This document shows, one piece after another, positions 1 through 12,478 of a DNA stretch of 64,000 nucleotides. Position 1 is the stretch's first letter. Every line of letters starts with the position of its first letter. The notes below the pieces were generated by a model. The model was not told the DNA's origin and searched no databases. It saw only the letters and a list, made by a program, of their open reading frames with translations. Source of the stretch: Cryptomeria japonica (Eukaryota > Streptophyta > Pinopsida > Cupressales > Cupressaceae); assembly GCF_030272615.1 (NCBI RefSeq), contig NC_081410.1:505530442-505594441 (forward strand), given 5' to 3'. A program made the position numbers and the translations under genes.

Positions 1-618
1 AATTTACGACATTATGTTTTTCTCTTATTTTAGTGAGAGAATATGATCTAATAGATGTGTGAGCTAAAGTAGTAGTAAAGTTTGAATTATTTTTTATGCA
101 ATATGTGAAGAGGATATAGAGTCTTTCATCCATGTGAACTTTCCTTATGAAATAGATTTAGATTGATCTTGCATAAAACTATAATTCTAATTTGTAGATT
201 CACGACAAACATGTTAGCTACAAACAAACATGTTAAGAAAAAAATAGACATGATAAATCTTTTAGATGCATAAAATATATTGATAATTATGGATAGAAAT
301 TTATGCTATGCAATATACCATAAAAAATCTAATTATCTCATGACTTCTACAAACTACATTGTAAGACAATAAAAAATATATACAAGACATATATAAAGAC
401 CCAACATATAGTAGGGTGGTCCCATGCTAGATAGTGCATATGCAATTAGAGACATAACATTAGACATATTTTGAATAAACTAATGAAAGTGTGAAAATAT
501 GATGTGATAATGATAGCCATCTATTAAAATAATTTGTCTCTAAGGAGTGTGAGTCACTTTTGTTGAGTTTTGATCAGATTATATGGCAGGTAAATTTAAA
601 ATTTGATTTATGTTTTGA
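1..618. repeat. Left copy of a ~620-bp direct repeat, cut by the window edge
   Basis: This stretch recurs almost unchanged at 3089-3709, with a few substitutions and short indels. Homology stops abruptly after the shared octamer tgttttga. The spacing of about 3.09 kb fits either two LTRs of a short element or a tandem segmental duplication. The left end of this copy lies outside the window, so its terminus and any target-site duplication cannot be read. No tRNA primer site is recognisable after position 618, which weakens the LTR reading. Confidence 0.75.
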
Positions 619-2234
<1,616 letters not shown>

Positions 2235-2622
2235 TCCACCTATGGTCATGAAAGTGGGTTCAATAGCAATAAGAGACCACTTAGACTGAAACAACTTGAC
2301 ATAGGCTACTACTCCTATGGTAAGAGGGCATGCCATGGATGTTCCAGAGACTATGTTAAAATCCACTACTCTTTTATCTAAAGGATCCATGCTCGTTTGT
2401 TCATATTTTGACCAAGACACTATAATGTCTACATCTCTTGTAGTGATGTCAAGCTATCAATAAAATTTGATACGAATGAGTTAACTATTAGTTAATTAAG
2501 ACCAATAAAATTCCCTCTGAAATAAATTTTTAAATTCCAATAAGATATTTTTCACACCTTTCAAAGATCTAGTGTGAATTTGTTGGGACCTTTAGATGAG
2601 AATGAAGCTATTATAGGCGCAA
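2235..2622 (-). pseudogene. Subtilisin-like serine protease fragment (plant subtilase type)
   Basis: Plant subtilases are secreted serine proteases with an Asp/His/Ser triad. Two blocks of the catalytic C-terminal part are readable on the minus strand. The upstream block (about 2563-2622) reads APIIASFSSKGPNKFTLDL and then hits a stop; it matches the family's ASFSSRGPN region. The downstream block (about 2235-2455) reads VDIIVSWS, then FNIVSGTSMACP with the catalytic Ser, then AYVKLF and KWS. After ACP the usual His-Val-Ser is replaced by Leu-Thr-Ile. The roughly 100 bp between the blocks has no homology and may be a retained intron, which would point to capture of genomic DNA rather than of mRNA. 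The Asp and His triad regions and the protease-associated domain are absent. It lies between the two direct repeats, so it may be a gene piece carried by a mobile element. Confidence 0.8.
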
Positions 2623-3062
2623 GTAAATTATTCCTAGCCACACTTTTTGCTATAATTGTAATAGGAGACCTCATGAAATTCACAAGAATTAAAACATAAC
2701 TCTTCTATTAAAACATGGTTTTATTTAGAGTTTTCATTTGTTATTGAACTGACCATGTTAGAACTTTTGATTTCAAGTATAAGTTTTTTAATACCATATA
2801 TAATCTTTCTAAATGTGAGATGTGAGGACTTTTTTAAGTTTGTATTGATTTTGAATAGGGGCTCAAACTTTTAAACCTATTTTAGATGCAATTCTTAGTA
2901 TGGGTGAGTACAACTAGACACTCTAATCTTGGAGGGCCCATTTGCAACCAAGATCATTGAACTCAAAGGATGGAGTTGGCCCCACTTTTCCAAAAAGACA
3001 TATTTTATCAAAGTATCATTTAATTGCTAATTTTACTTTTATTGAGCTAAAGGGGAGGCCTA
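2623..3062. other. Non-coding spacer with a possible polypurine tract
   Basis: No gene is visible. A purine run (aaaggggagg, about 3049-3058) lies just left of a TG at 3063. It could be the polypurine tract before a 3' LTR if the direct repeats are LTRs. Confidence 0.35.
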
Positions 3063-3709
3063 TGTGATGTGAAATGTAGGGTACATGCAATTTACGACAT
3101 TATATTTTTCTCTTATTTTAGTGAGAGAATATGATCTAATAGATGTGTGAGCTAAAGTAGAAGTAAAAGTTTGAATTATTTTTTGTGCAATATGTGAAGA
3201 TGATATAGAGTCTTTCATCCATGTGAACTTTCCTTATGAAATAGATTTAGATTGATCTTGCATAAAACTATAATTCTAATTTGTAGATTCACGACAAACA
3301 TGTTAGCTACAAACAAACATGTTAAGAAAAAAATAGACATGATAAATCTTTTAGATGCATAAAATATATTGATAATTATGGATAGAAATTTATGCTATGT
3401 TATATACCATAAAAAATCTAATTAGCTCATGAATTCTACAAACTACATTGTAAGACAATAAAATATATATACAAGACATATATAAAGACCCAACATATAG
3501 TAGGATGGTCCCATGCTAGATAGTGCATATGCAATTAGAGACATAACATTAGACATATTTTGAATAAACTAATGAAAGTGTGAAAATATGATGTGATAAT
3601 GATAGGCATCTCTTAAAATAATTTGTATCTAAGGAGTGTGAGTCACTTTTGTTGAGTTTTGATCAGATTATCATGGGCAGGTAAATTTAATATTTGATTT
3701 ATGTTTTGA
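3063..3709. repeat. Right copy of the ~620-bp direct repeat (possible 3' LTR)
   Basis: Positions 3089-3709 repeat 1-618. The start at 3063 is inferred from the TG after a purine tract; strict homology can only be shown from 3089. No clean CA terminus or target-site duplication is visible at the right edge. Confidence 0.65.
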
Positions 3710-4702
3710 GTTGTGCCTTGCTCAATTGTAATTATGAATTGCAGTATATATTTGACTTCTTATTACGTATAACATTCTTCATGAATTGTTGTATTTCAAA
3801 TCCTTGTTGTATTGTTGTATATGTATTATCGATCTCTTGCTATGTTTTTATTCTTTTGCTTCAAAGGTAATGAATTATATTAAAATACAATGCTACATGA
3901 CTTCCTAAGAAGTCATGACTCTTCACTAATAGACCCGATGACTATTGGAATCAAAATGAATTCATATATAATCAGTTATGTATAATTGATTTAACTAAGT
4001 TGATTATTAACCACAATGATAACAATTCAATCATTAACCAATACGATAATAATTGATCATAACCAAACATCGATTATGAATGCAAGTCGATAGTTGGATA
4101 TATACGTTGAAGGGTAATCATTAACTATATTTATAGAATGACACATATAAATATTTAATATCATTTTCATTAATAGACAACATACGTAATTTTCTAAGGA
4201 CGATAGGCCAATTAGACAATTACGTTGTCTTTGTCGACCCTAATGGAGTCCGACCATAGCTATTCTATCATCAACAAATTTTGGGGGAAGAGATATTGTG
4301 TCATGAAACACATAGTGAGATATATTCATGGATTATCATCCCACAAAAAGGATGATGCATAAATTCCACAATATTAATGAGTTAAAGATAAATAATATTG
4401 GATGATCCAAGTATCTACGGTTAGTATGATTCATAGTGGACAAGTATCTATATGTAGTGATATATGAATTGGAATTATATCCAAAAATATTTTGGAACAA
4501 CAAGTAGAGAGGAATAAAGATCATTTGAAAATAAATAAAAATTTGGGTCAACATGGAATAGGCCTAAATGCCCCCATGCTTTTGATTCTCCCCAAAGGCA
4601 ACAACATTTATAAAGTTAAAACATAGAGAAGAATGATGAAACAAGTAAAAAAATTGACTATATATTTTCTCCCTTGTATCCAAGTACCTATGTGTTGGCA
4701 TA
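3710..4702. other. AT-rich spacer, no gene seen
   Basis: I found no protein motif, RNA gene or clear repeat here. The short open frames are unsupported. Confidence 0.6.
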
Positions 4703-4758
4703 TGTTGGATTTAGTTAAGTGTTGTCATTGATGTCAACAATGTATATCGGTTGGATAT
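4703..4758 (+). repeat. C1 5' LTR, left piece
   Basis: It opens TGTTGGATTTAGTTAAGTG, the same start as the C1 3' LTR (21294) and, reverse-complemented, the C3 LTR end (27224). G1 interrupts it after GATAT (4754-4758). The other piece is at 10887-12040, giving a full LTR of about 1210 bp. Confidence 0.9.
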
Positions 4759-5542
4759 TGAAGCAGTCACCGGTTAGGAGGGACCTCAAAGAGATCAATC
4801 CAGACTAGCCAACAAGAGTAAACACAATTGAAACACAAAGATATGATGAAGGAAATGCAAAATAATTTAATAATTGCATGAAATTTGATTACATCCAACC
4901 GGTAACAACCGGGTTACAACATACTGGCTCACATGCCTAGTAGAATAGGTCACAACCAGGACCTTGAATCGAAAGATCTATCTTCTATGTACAGTATAGC
5001 TATCTGATTATATGATTGATTGCATTCTAAAGAATAATTACAAATATAGATATATCGATCCAAAGGATCCAGTCAACCCAAAAGGGATCAAAACCCAAAG
5101 AACAAGACATAACATTAAAATAACAAAGGTCAACCTCCGCCAAGAGATTCTTTCAGAAAATCCAAAGGATGAAACGTAGAAGGTCAGTCACACACCAAGG
5201 AACATTGAAATCAATGCCCAGGGCTCCACAAGCTTCAGAATGGGTTTCAGTAGATCACCAAAATAGGTCTCAGGCAACCAGTAACAAATGAACAACTGAT
5301 AACAAGAAACTGTCATGGAAATCGGTAGCGATATCTTGCCAGAAAGTGATCCAAATGCGATGCAGTCTGAAAGTAAGAAAGATGATCAAGTCTTCAAGTA
5401 GAATCAAACTCCACAAGATCCGATGAGCCAAAACCAGGACACACAGAAAGGAAAACTGAAACTAAAAACAAAAAGCAAATCAGAAAGGAAAATGTTTTTG
5501 GTTGATGCAAGATTGTTGTGAACCGGGGATGCTCCTACATCA
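4759..5542 (-). repeat. G1 3' LTR
   Basis: It is 784 bp with TG at 4759-4760 and CA at 5541-5542. It aligns along its length with 10109-10881, with many substitutions and small indels, so the insertion is not recent. Confidence 0.93.
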
Positions 5543-5573
5543 GACATCTGGGGTTATTGAAAAAGTGAGCCTC

Positions 5574-8500
5574 TCACTTTGTTGGGGTTAGAGGAAAACC
5601 AATGTGATCTGCCTCTACTTGAAAAATCTAAGATGAATCTTCAACTGGTCTGTCCTTCCATTTCACAAGATATTCCTTATACTGACTGCTTTGGGTACTA
5701 CACCCAATCCTACTATGCAAAATATCTTCAATCTGATCTGGTTCCTTCCAGGGCAACTGTTTCTCCAAGTCTGCAACATCATCCTTACTAAAATCTAGTT
5801 CATGGTACTCATGAAGATCTACAATGTTGAATATGGGTGAAATAATTAGACTATCCAGTAGCTCCACTTCATATGCATTTCCAGAACTGAACTTCCTCAA
5901 AATCTTATAGGGTCCAAACTCCTTCATCTGCAACTTATTATAAGTTCCAATCGGGAATCTCTCTTTTCTCAGATATACCATCACTTCATCGCCAACTTCA
6001 AATTCCTTATGTCTCCTTTTCTCATATGCCTTCTCCTTATATTTGTTGTTCATGTCTTCCAAATGTTGTTTAACCTAAATATGCAATGTTGCCATGTGAT
6101 TTGCAAAATCTTTTGATTCTAAACTCTTCCAGTCTTCACTGCTAATGTCTCTCAATTTTGCTATACCTCTAGGATTCACTTTGATAACAATTTAAAAAGG
6201 TATTTTTTCGGTACTTCTATTCATTGAATTGTTGTAGGCAAACTCTGCTTGTGCAAGGATCAAATCCCAACTTCCATTTTTATCTCCCACTAAACATCTC
6301 AACAAGTTTCCAAAACTCCGGTTAAAAACTTTTGTCTGTCCATCAGTCTGTGGATGAAAAGTAGAACTAAACTTCAAATCTGTCTTCATCTTCTTCCAAT
6401 GTATTCTCCAAAAATAGCCAACAAACTTAGTGTCTTGGTCTGAAACTATGCTCTTAGCTAATCCATGCAATCTCACCACTTCCTTGAAAAATAGGTCTGC
6501 TACATGTAATGCATCTGATGTCTTCTTACAGCTTATGAAATGAGCCATCTTCAAAAATCTATCCACTACCACAAATACAGAATCATTCCCTCTTGGTGTC
6601 TTAGGCAATCCAAGTACAAAATCCATGCTTATATCCTCCCAAGGTCTTATCGGTACTATCAAAGGTTTATACAATCCCATATTCTAACTACTACCTTTTG
6701 CAACTTGACAAACTCTACAACTTTGCACATATCTCTTAACATCCTTATGAATCTAGGGCCAAAAGCATTGCTCACTCACCAATGCAATTGTTTTGTCAAT
6801 GCCAAAATGTTCAGCTAGTCCTCCACTATGTTTCTCCTTTATCAAGTTCTCTCTCATGGAACTCTTAGGTATGCACAACTAAACTCCCCTGAATAAAATT
6901 TCATCCTAAATGAAGTAATCCAACTATTTGCTTCTATCTACCATAACCGGTTCTCTACATGCTTTCCAGGGTTTTGCAAAATCTGGGTCTTCATCATACA
7001 AGGTCTTCAAATCTTCAAAACCTAATACTGTCACTCTCATCTCAGTCAATAAATTCCTTCTCATACTCAATGCATCAACAACTTTGTTAGATTTTCCACT
7101 TCTATGCTTCAACACAAAGGTGTAACTTTGCAAGAATTATACCCATCTCATATGTCTTTGATTCAACTTACTCTGACTATTCAAATACTGCAAAGCTTGA
7201 TGATCTATATACAACACAAAATCCTTAGGCAACAAGTAGTGTCTCCATTTCTTCAAGGCTTGAACTATGGCAAAAAATTCCTGATCATACACTGAATATC
7301 TCCTTCGGGCATCATTCAATTTCTCACTGAAATAGGCTACTGCTCTCCCTTCTTAACTCAAGACTGCTCCTATTGTTGTTCTTCTTGCATCACAATCCAC
7401 TTGAAATACTTTATTAAAATTCGATAAAGCTAACACAAGCTACTCAGCCATTTTCTACTTTAATAGTTCAAAACTTTTGTTTGCTCCGGCATTCCACTTG
7501 AATTCCTTTTGATCTGCTCTCATGGTCTTAGTCATAGGATTACAAACTAAACTAAAATTTCTGATAAACTTCTGATAAAAACTAGCCAACCCATGAAATG
7601 ATCTTACCTCCCCAATTCTTTCTGGTGTAGGCCACTCAACAATGGCTTTCACTTTCTCAGGGTCCATCTTCAAACCATCCTCAGATATCTCAAATCCTAA
7701 ATAGATTAACTCATCTTTCATGAAAGTAGACTTCTTGATATTGATCAATAACTTTTCTTCTCTCAACCTCTGCAAAACTTGTCATAACTGCAACAAATGC
7801 TCCTCTTTTGTCTTACTGAAAATTAGAATATCATCCAAATACACAATAACAAACTTACCCAAGAATTTCTTCAATACCTCATTCATCAGCCTCATGAAAG
7901 TACTCGGTGCATTAGTCAATCCAAAAGGCATCACCAATTGTTCATATAGTCCTTCATTTGTCTTAAATGATGTCTTCCACTCATCACCTTCTCTTATCCC
8001 GATCTGATGATATCCACTCTTCAAATATATCTTTGTAAAGTATTTTTCTCCCCTCAAGCAGTCATTATGTCATCCATCATAGGCGAAGGAAACTGGTATT
8101 TCACTATGATCTTGTTTATTTCTCTTGAATCGGTACACATCCTTCATTCTCCATTTTTCTTAGTTGCTAACACTGTTGGTACTGAACAAGGGCTCAGACT
8201 CTCCCTGATCAAACCTTTCTTCAACAACTCTTGCACTTGTCTATTCAGTTCTTCATTCTCTGTCGGTGTCAACCGATGTGCAACTTTGTTAGGCAAACTA
8301 GCTTCGGGAACCAAGTTTATGCAATGACTAATACTTCTAACAGGTGGCAATCCATCAGGTACATTATCTGAAATGATGTCCTTATACTCTATCAACAAAT
8401 CTCTTATCTCTTCTAAGTGTTCTCCTTCTAGTTCCGGTCTCTCGGTCTTCTTAGGAATTAAAGCAAAACATGCATTCTCATGTCTTAGTCCATCCATGAA

Positions 8501-10033
8501 TTTCCTTCCATCTACTAAATAGATTCTGGCATTTGTACAAACTTCATTCTTCAAAGATTCCTCCAAAGGTAACAAGGTTTGCTTCATCCCATGGGCCACA
8601 ATAGTGTATGTATTCTTCCTTCCATCATGTATTGCCTATCTATCAAACTGCCAAGGTCTACCCAACAAAAGATCACAAATATCCATCGACATAATATCAC
8701 ACAAAAATTCATCATGATAATTCCCAATATTTAATTTCACCAAACATTGTTCACTTACTAACAACTTATGTTCATCCTGAATCCATGCTAGCTGATAAGG
8801 CTTAGGGTGTTTCAATCTCTCCAATTTCAACTTAATCACCATCTCCTCTGAAACAAGATTATCTAAACTACCACTATCAATAATAACTTTACAAAATTTA
8901 CCGGACACCTTATATCTGGTCTTGAACAGATTCTTCCTCTGCAAGGGCTCTTAATTTCCTCTGGTATGACACAAATCTCTCCTCATCATTAATAGTTCTC
9001 CATCTTCCAGTTTATTGTCTGATCCAGTGGGGTTTTCTTCCACCGCTGCTTCTCTTCCAATAGCCTTTGTCTTCTTACATTCGAATATACGATGTCCTTC
9101 TCCTCCACACTTAAAGAAGGTTCCTTTGAATGTCCTCTTGTCTTGTCTTCCAAAGTTCTCATTCTGGTAGCCATCTGGTTCTCTCCTTCGGTAGAAATTT
9201 CTATCATCCTTCCGGTATGAATTACCTTCTTTTCTCACTTCCTTGTCCTTGTCCTAATCTATACTGGTTCCTCTTCCTCCGGTATATCCTCTTCCTCCTT
9301 GAAATCTTCCTCTGGTAAACCTTCCACCTCTACATCTTTGTCTATGCTCATGTCTTTTGTTCAATTTCTCTTCAGCCTTTAGGGCATACTGGTAAGCCTC
9401 TTAAACACTCTCCAATTTGATCATACTGAGTTCATATTATTTAGACATCCACAGTCCATTCAAATATCTTGCATTTTTTTCAACTTCATCATCAACATGT
9501 ATGTTCAACTTGTAAAATGCTTTGGTGTACTCCTTCACACTAGATTCCTTCTGTCTCAGATTTTGGAACTTCTGGAACAATTCCACTTGATAATTCATCG
9601 ACACAAACTTTGATTTCAACTTAGCAATCATCATATCCCATGTCTTAATCTTCTCTTTACCTCTTCTCTATCTGTCAACTTGCAAATGCTCCTACCAAAG
9701 AGATGCATGCCCTTTCAATCGGGTACAGGCATATTTCACCTTCCTCTCTTCTGCAGTGTTTTCAAAATCGAAATACTTCTCCATCTCCGAGATCCAATTC
9801 ATCAATTCATCTGAATCTAACTGCCCATCATATTCTGGTTGGGTAAAATGAGGTTTAGTGTTCGCCCTACTCAAAACCCTCAAAAACTTTTCTTCATATG
9901 TATCAACCGTCGATAGGTTTACTTGTTCTATCAGGGCTTCTTCTCCTTCAAATTCACTTACATTTTCAATATGTTGGCCTCTTCTCTAGGTTGTATCCAC
10001 AATTTCTAACCGGGTTGCTATTCCTCGCAACAT
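5574..10033 (-). pseudogene. G1 gag-pol polyprotein (chromovirus), degenerate
   Basis: One continuous reading frame runs from an ATG at 10033 to a stop at 5574, broken by in-frame stops and a single frameshift near 8058. In order it has a gag capsid region (about 9435-9900), a zinc knuckle near 9100 whose first Cys is Phe (FFKCGGEGHRIFEC), a protease with IIDSGS near 8880, and RT with YLDD near 7830 ([10 protein letters not shown]). RNase H follows (7137-7319, with DHQALQYL). Integrase (6192-6680) has both Asp residues, but the catalytic Glu appears as Lys (TDGQTKV). A GPY-type module and a chromodomain (EYLVKWKDRPVEDSS) close it; the chromodomain Trp is now a stop at 5628. In this family the chromodomain is thought to guide insertion to chromatin. 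The exact chromovirus lineage is not assigned. Confidence 0.93.
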
Positions 10034-10094
10034 ATCCGCAATCTGCCACCTTACAACAAAAATTCAGGACACACAACCTCTAGAACGAAACTTC

Positions 10095-10106
10095 TCTCTA
10101 ATACCA
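10095..10106 (-). promoter_or_regulatory. G1 primer binding site (initiator-Met type)
   Basis: Read on the minus strand this is TGGTATTAGAGA, two bases after the 5' LTR. It differs at two positions from TGGTATCAGAGC, the common plant site complementary to the 3' end of initiator tRNA-Met. Confidence 0.75.
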
Positions 10107-10108
10107 CT

Positions 10109-10881
10109 TCAATCAGTCACCGGTGAGGAGGAACCTCAAAGAGATCAATCCGGACCGGCCAACAAGAGTAAAAACAACAGAAACACAAAGATATGATGGA
10201 GGAAATGCAAAATAGATTGATTAATTACATGAAATTTGATTACATCGAACTGGTAGCAACCGGGTTACAACATATCGGCTCACAGGGCTGGTAGAATAGG
10301 TCACAACCGAGACCTTGAATCGAAATATCTATCTTCTATGTATAGTCTATCTATTTGATTGATTGCATTCTAAAGCATAATTACAAATATATATTGATCC
10401 AAAGGATCCGGTCAGCCCTAAGGGGATAAAAACCCGAAAAACAAGACCTAACATGAAAATAACAAAGGTCGGCCTCCACCAAGAGATTCCTCTGAAAAAT
10501 CAAAAGGATGAAACGTAGAAGGTTAGTCACACACCAAGGAACATCGAAATCAGCACCTAGGGCTTCGCAAGCTTCATAATGGGTTTCGGTAGATCACCAA
10601 AATAGGTCTCAGGCAACCGGTAACAAAGGAACAATCAGTAACAAGAAACTATCATGGAAACTGGTAGCGATATCTTGTCGGAAAGTGATCTGCATGTGAT
10701 GTGGTTTGAAAGAAAGAAAGATGATCAAGTCTTCAAGTAGAATCCAACTCCATAGGATCCGGTGAGCCAAAATTAGGACACACAGAAACGAAAACTGAAA
10801 CTGCAAACAAAAAGCAAATCAGAAACGAAAATGTTTTTTATTGATGCAAGATTGTTGTGAACCGGGGATGCTCTTGCATCA
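10109..10881 (-). repeat. G1 5' LTR
   Basis: It is 773 bp and homologous to 4759-5542. The right end keeps CA (10880-10881). The left end reads TC instead of TG, a single base change. It is followed by the target-site duplication GATAT. Confidence 0.93.
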
Positions 10882-10886
10882 GATAT

Positions 10887-12040
10887 GGATCTGCTATCCT
10901 GGTTGGACCTATCTCAGTTTGTCTTGGTGTTTATCTTGGTTTTGGCTTCGATTCTGATCTGGTATGATCAGATCCTTGGATGCAGTTAAGGATACTTATT
11001 TTGGATGGTTATATTCTTGTCATATTTTTTTGGTTCATGTTTTAGTGCTCCAGTAACTATCACTTATGTTCCTGGTTGGTATTTCCTGGTACTGGTTAGC
11101 TTTACCGATAAGTGATATTTGATGTTTTGATCAGACAATTTTGGTCCAGCTTATGGAATTGGTTTTTATCATGCTATGTTGAAGGTTCTTCTTGATCGTA
11201 TTTTGATTTTTTGGTGACTTTTCATTGGTTGGCATGCTGTTATGGTGGTCCTATTGGGATCCGGTTAGACTTTTTGTGTTATTGCACTGAGGGTTTCTAC
11301 CAGTTGGTGAAACGTGCTGGATTTTGGTTTTAATAGAATTTTCGACGGATATAATTGTTTAGGTCCATGCTATGTAATGTAAATCCTACTATTGGTCTGG
11401 TGATACCGTGTAATATAATTTTTGTTATTATGGGTTTTTAGATATAGAGTTTAGCCGACCTTATCATAAGGTTGATGATATGTATTTATAAGTGACTTAT
11501 TCGTGTAATATTTTAGAGGTGTTGGATCTATGGTTATGTCTACATTATTAGAGGAAGGTTTATGTGTGAACAAGTGATATATCATTCGACATAAAGTTTT
11601 TGGTATTGCAAGGAAGACATTTTTGCTTAACTGGAACTGTATCAAGCATTACAAGATGCTACTTTCACAGTTCATTCTTTTTGGATTGTAGTTTGATGTT
11701 TTGTAAGTTAGTGAGACTTCTCTTTTATGATGAGTAGTGAGCTCTAGGCAGTTGGCCTGATTGCAAGTGCAATCCCCATTGTAATTATTTCACATATTGT
11801 TGCAGAAGTATTATCTGATTGTGGGTAGGGTTTCCCACCATGGTTTTTCCCTTTACCGAGTGTTCCATGTCAAAAATATTGGTGTTGTGTGTACTATGCT
11901 TTCATATTTTATCCATCATCGTGTTGGTTTCTTTGTGCTTAGATTTAAAGGTTTTGATATACAATAGTTATAATTTGTGATAGTAAACTGATTCACCCCC
12001 CTCCTTCTCAATTTACTTCTGGTATTGGATATGTCTAACA
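10887..12040 (+). repeat. C1 5' LTR, right piece
   Basis: It continues the LTR broken by G1 and ends TGTCTAACA at 12040, directly before the primer site. Homologous copies are the C3 LTRs at 21369-22567 and 26014-27224 (reverse complement) and the C1 3' LTR remnant at 27230-28043. Confidence 0.92.
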
Positions 12041-12042
12041 AT

Positions 12043-12054
12043 TGGTATCAGAGC
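12043..12054 (+). promoter_or_regulatory. C1 primer binding site (initiator tRNA-Met)
   Basis: TGGTATCAGAGC lies two bases after the LTR end. It is the standard plant copia primer site and fixes the 5' end of the C1 internal region. Confidence 0.93.
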
Positions 12055-12120
12055 ATTGGTCCTCTTTGCAGAAGCTTAACTACTTGACGAGATCCGATGG
12101 CAACTACATCTAGTTCTACA

Positions 12121-12418
12121 TGTTAAAATGTGGTGACTGATCATCAAAAAACCCTAGAAAGGCCGACTTTGTTTGTTACCCTAAAAATGCATGTTATAAG
12201 CGGCTGGGATGCTTAATGCATTGTAAGGTTGATGTACTATTTTTGCTAGATAATAAGAAAGATTGGACGACTGTGTATGGTGGACGTAACCCATTCTGGA
12301 TGAACCATGTTAAATCTTTGTGTTATCTATGTCCTGTTTTATTTCTTTATCTTTTGTATTTAAATCTGCATATAATTGCTAGTTCATATTTGCTTCAGAT
12401 CTGCTTGAATCCCTAACA
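12121..12418 (+). repeat. C2 5' LTR
   Basis: It opens TGTTAAAATGTGG and closes CCCTAACA. It is near-identical to 16503-16800, with the same length and few substitutions. Confidence 0.96.
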
Positions 12419-12420
12419 AT

Positions 12421-12432
12421 TGGTATCAGAGC
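12421..12432 (+). promoter_or_regulatory. C2 primer binding site (initiator tRNA-Met)
   Basis: TGGTATCAGAGC lies two bases after the 5' LTR. Confidence 0.95.
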
Positions 12433-12478
12433 AAGGTTTTCTGTAAATTGGCAGGACTTTCAGATTTGAGTGGGAGCA

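Larger units (their letters stand above)
4759..10881 (-). mobile_element. G1: Ty3/gypsy chromovirus nested in the C1 5' LTR
   Basis: Two LTRs (4759-5542 and 10109-10881) flank a minus-strand gag-pol with the gypsy order protease, RT, RNase H, integrase, ending in a chromodomain. The 5-bp target-site duplication GATAT (4754-4758 and 10882-10886) matches perfectly. The outer termini are TG and CA. Coding is broken by many stops and one frameshift. The element is dead but structurally complete. Confidence 0.95.
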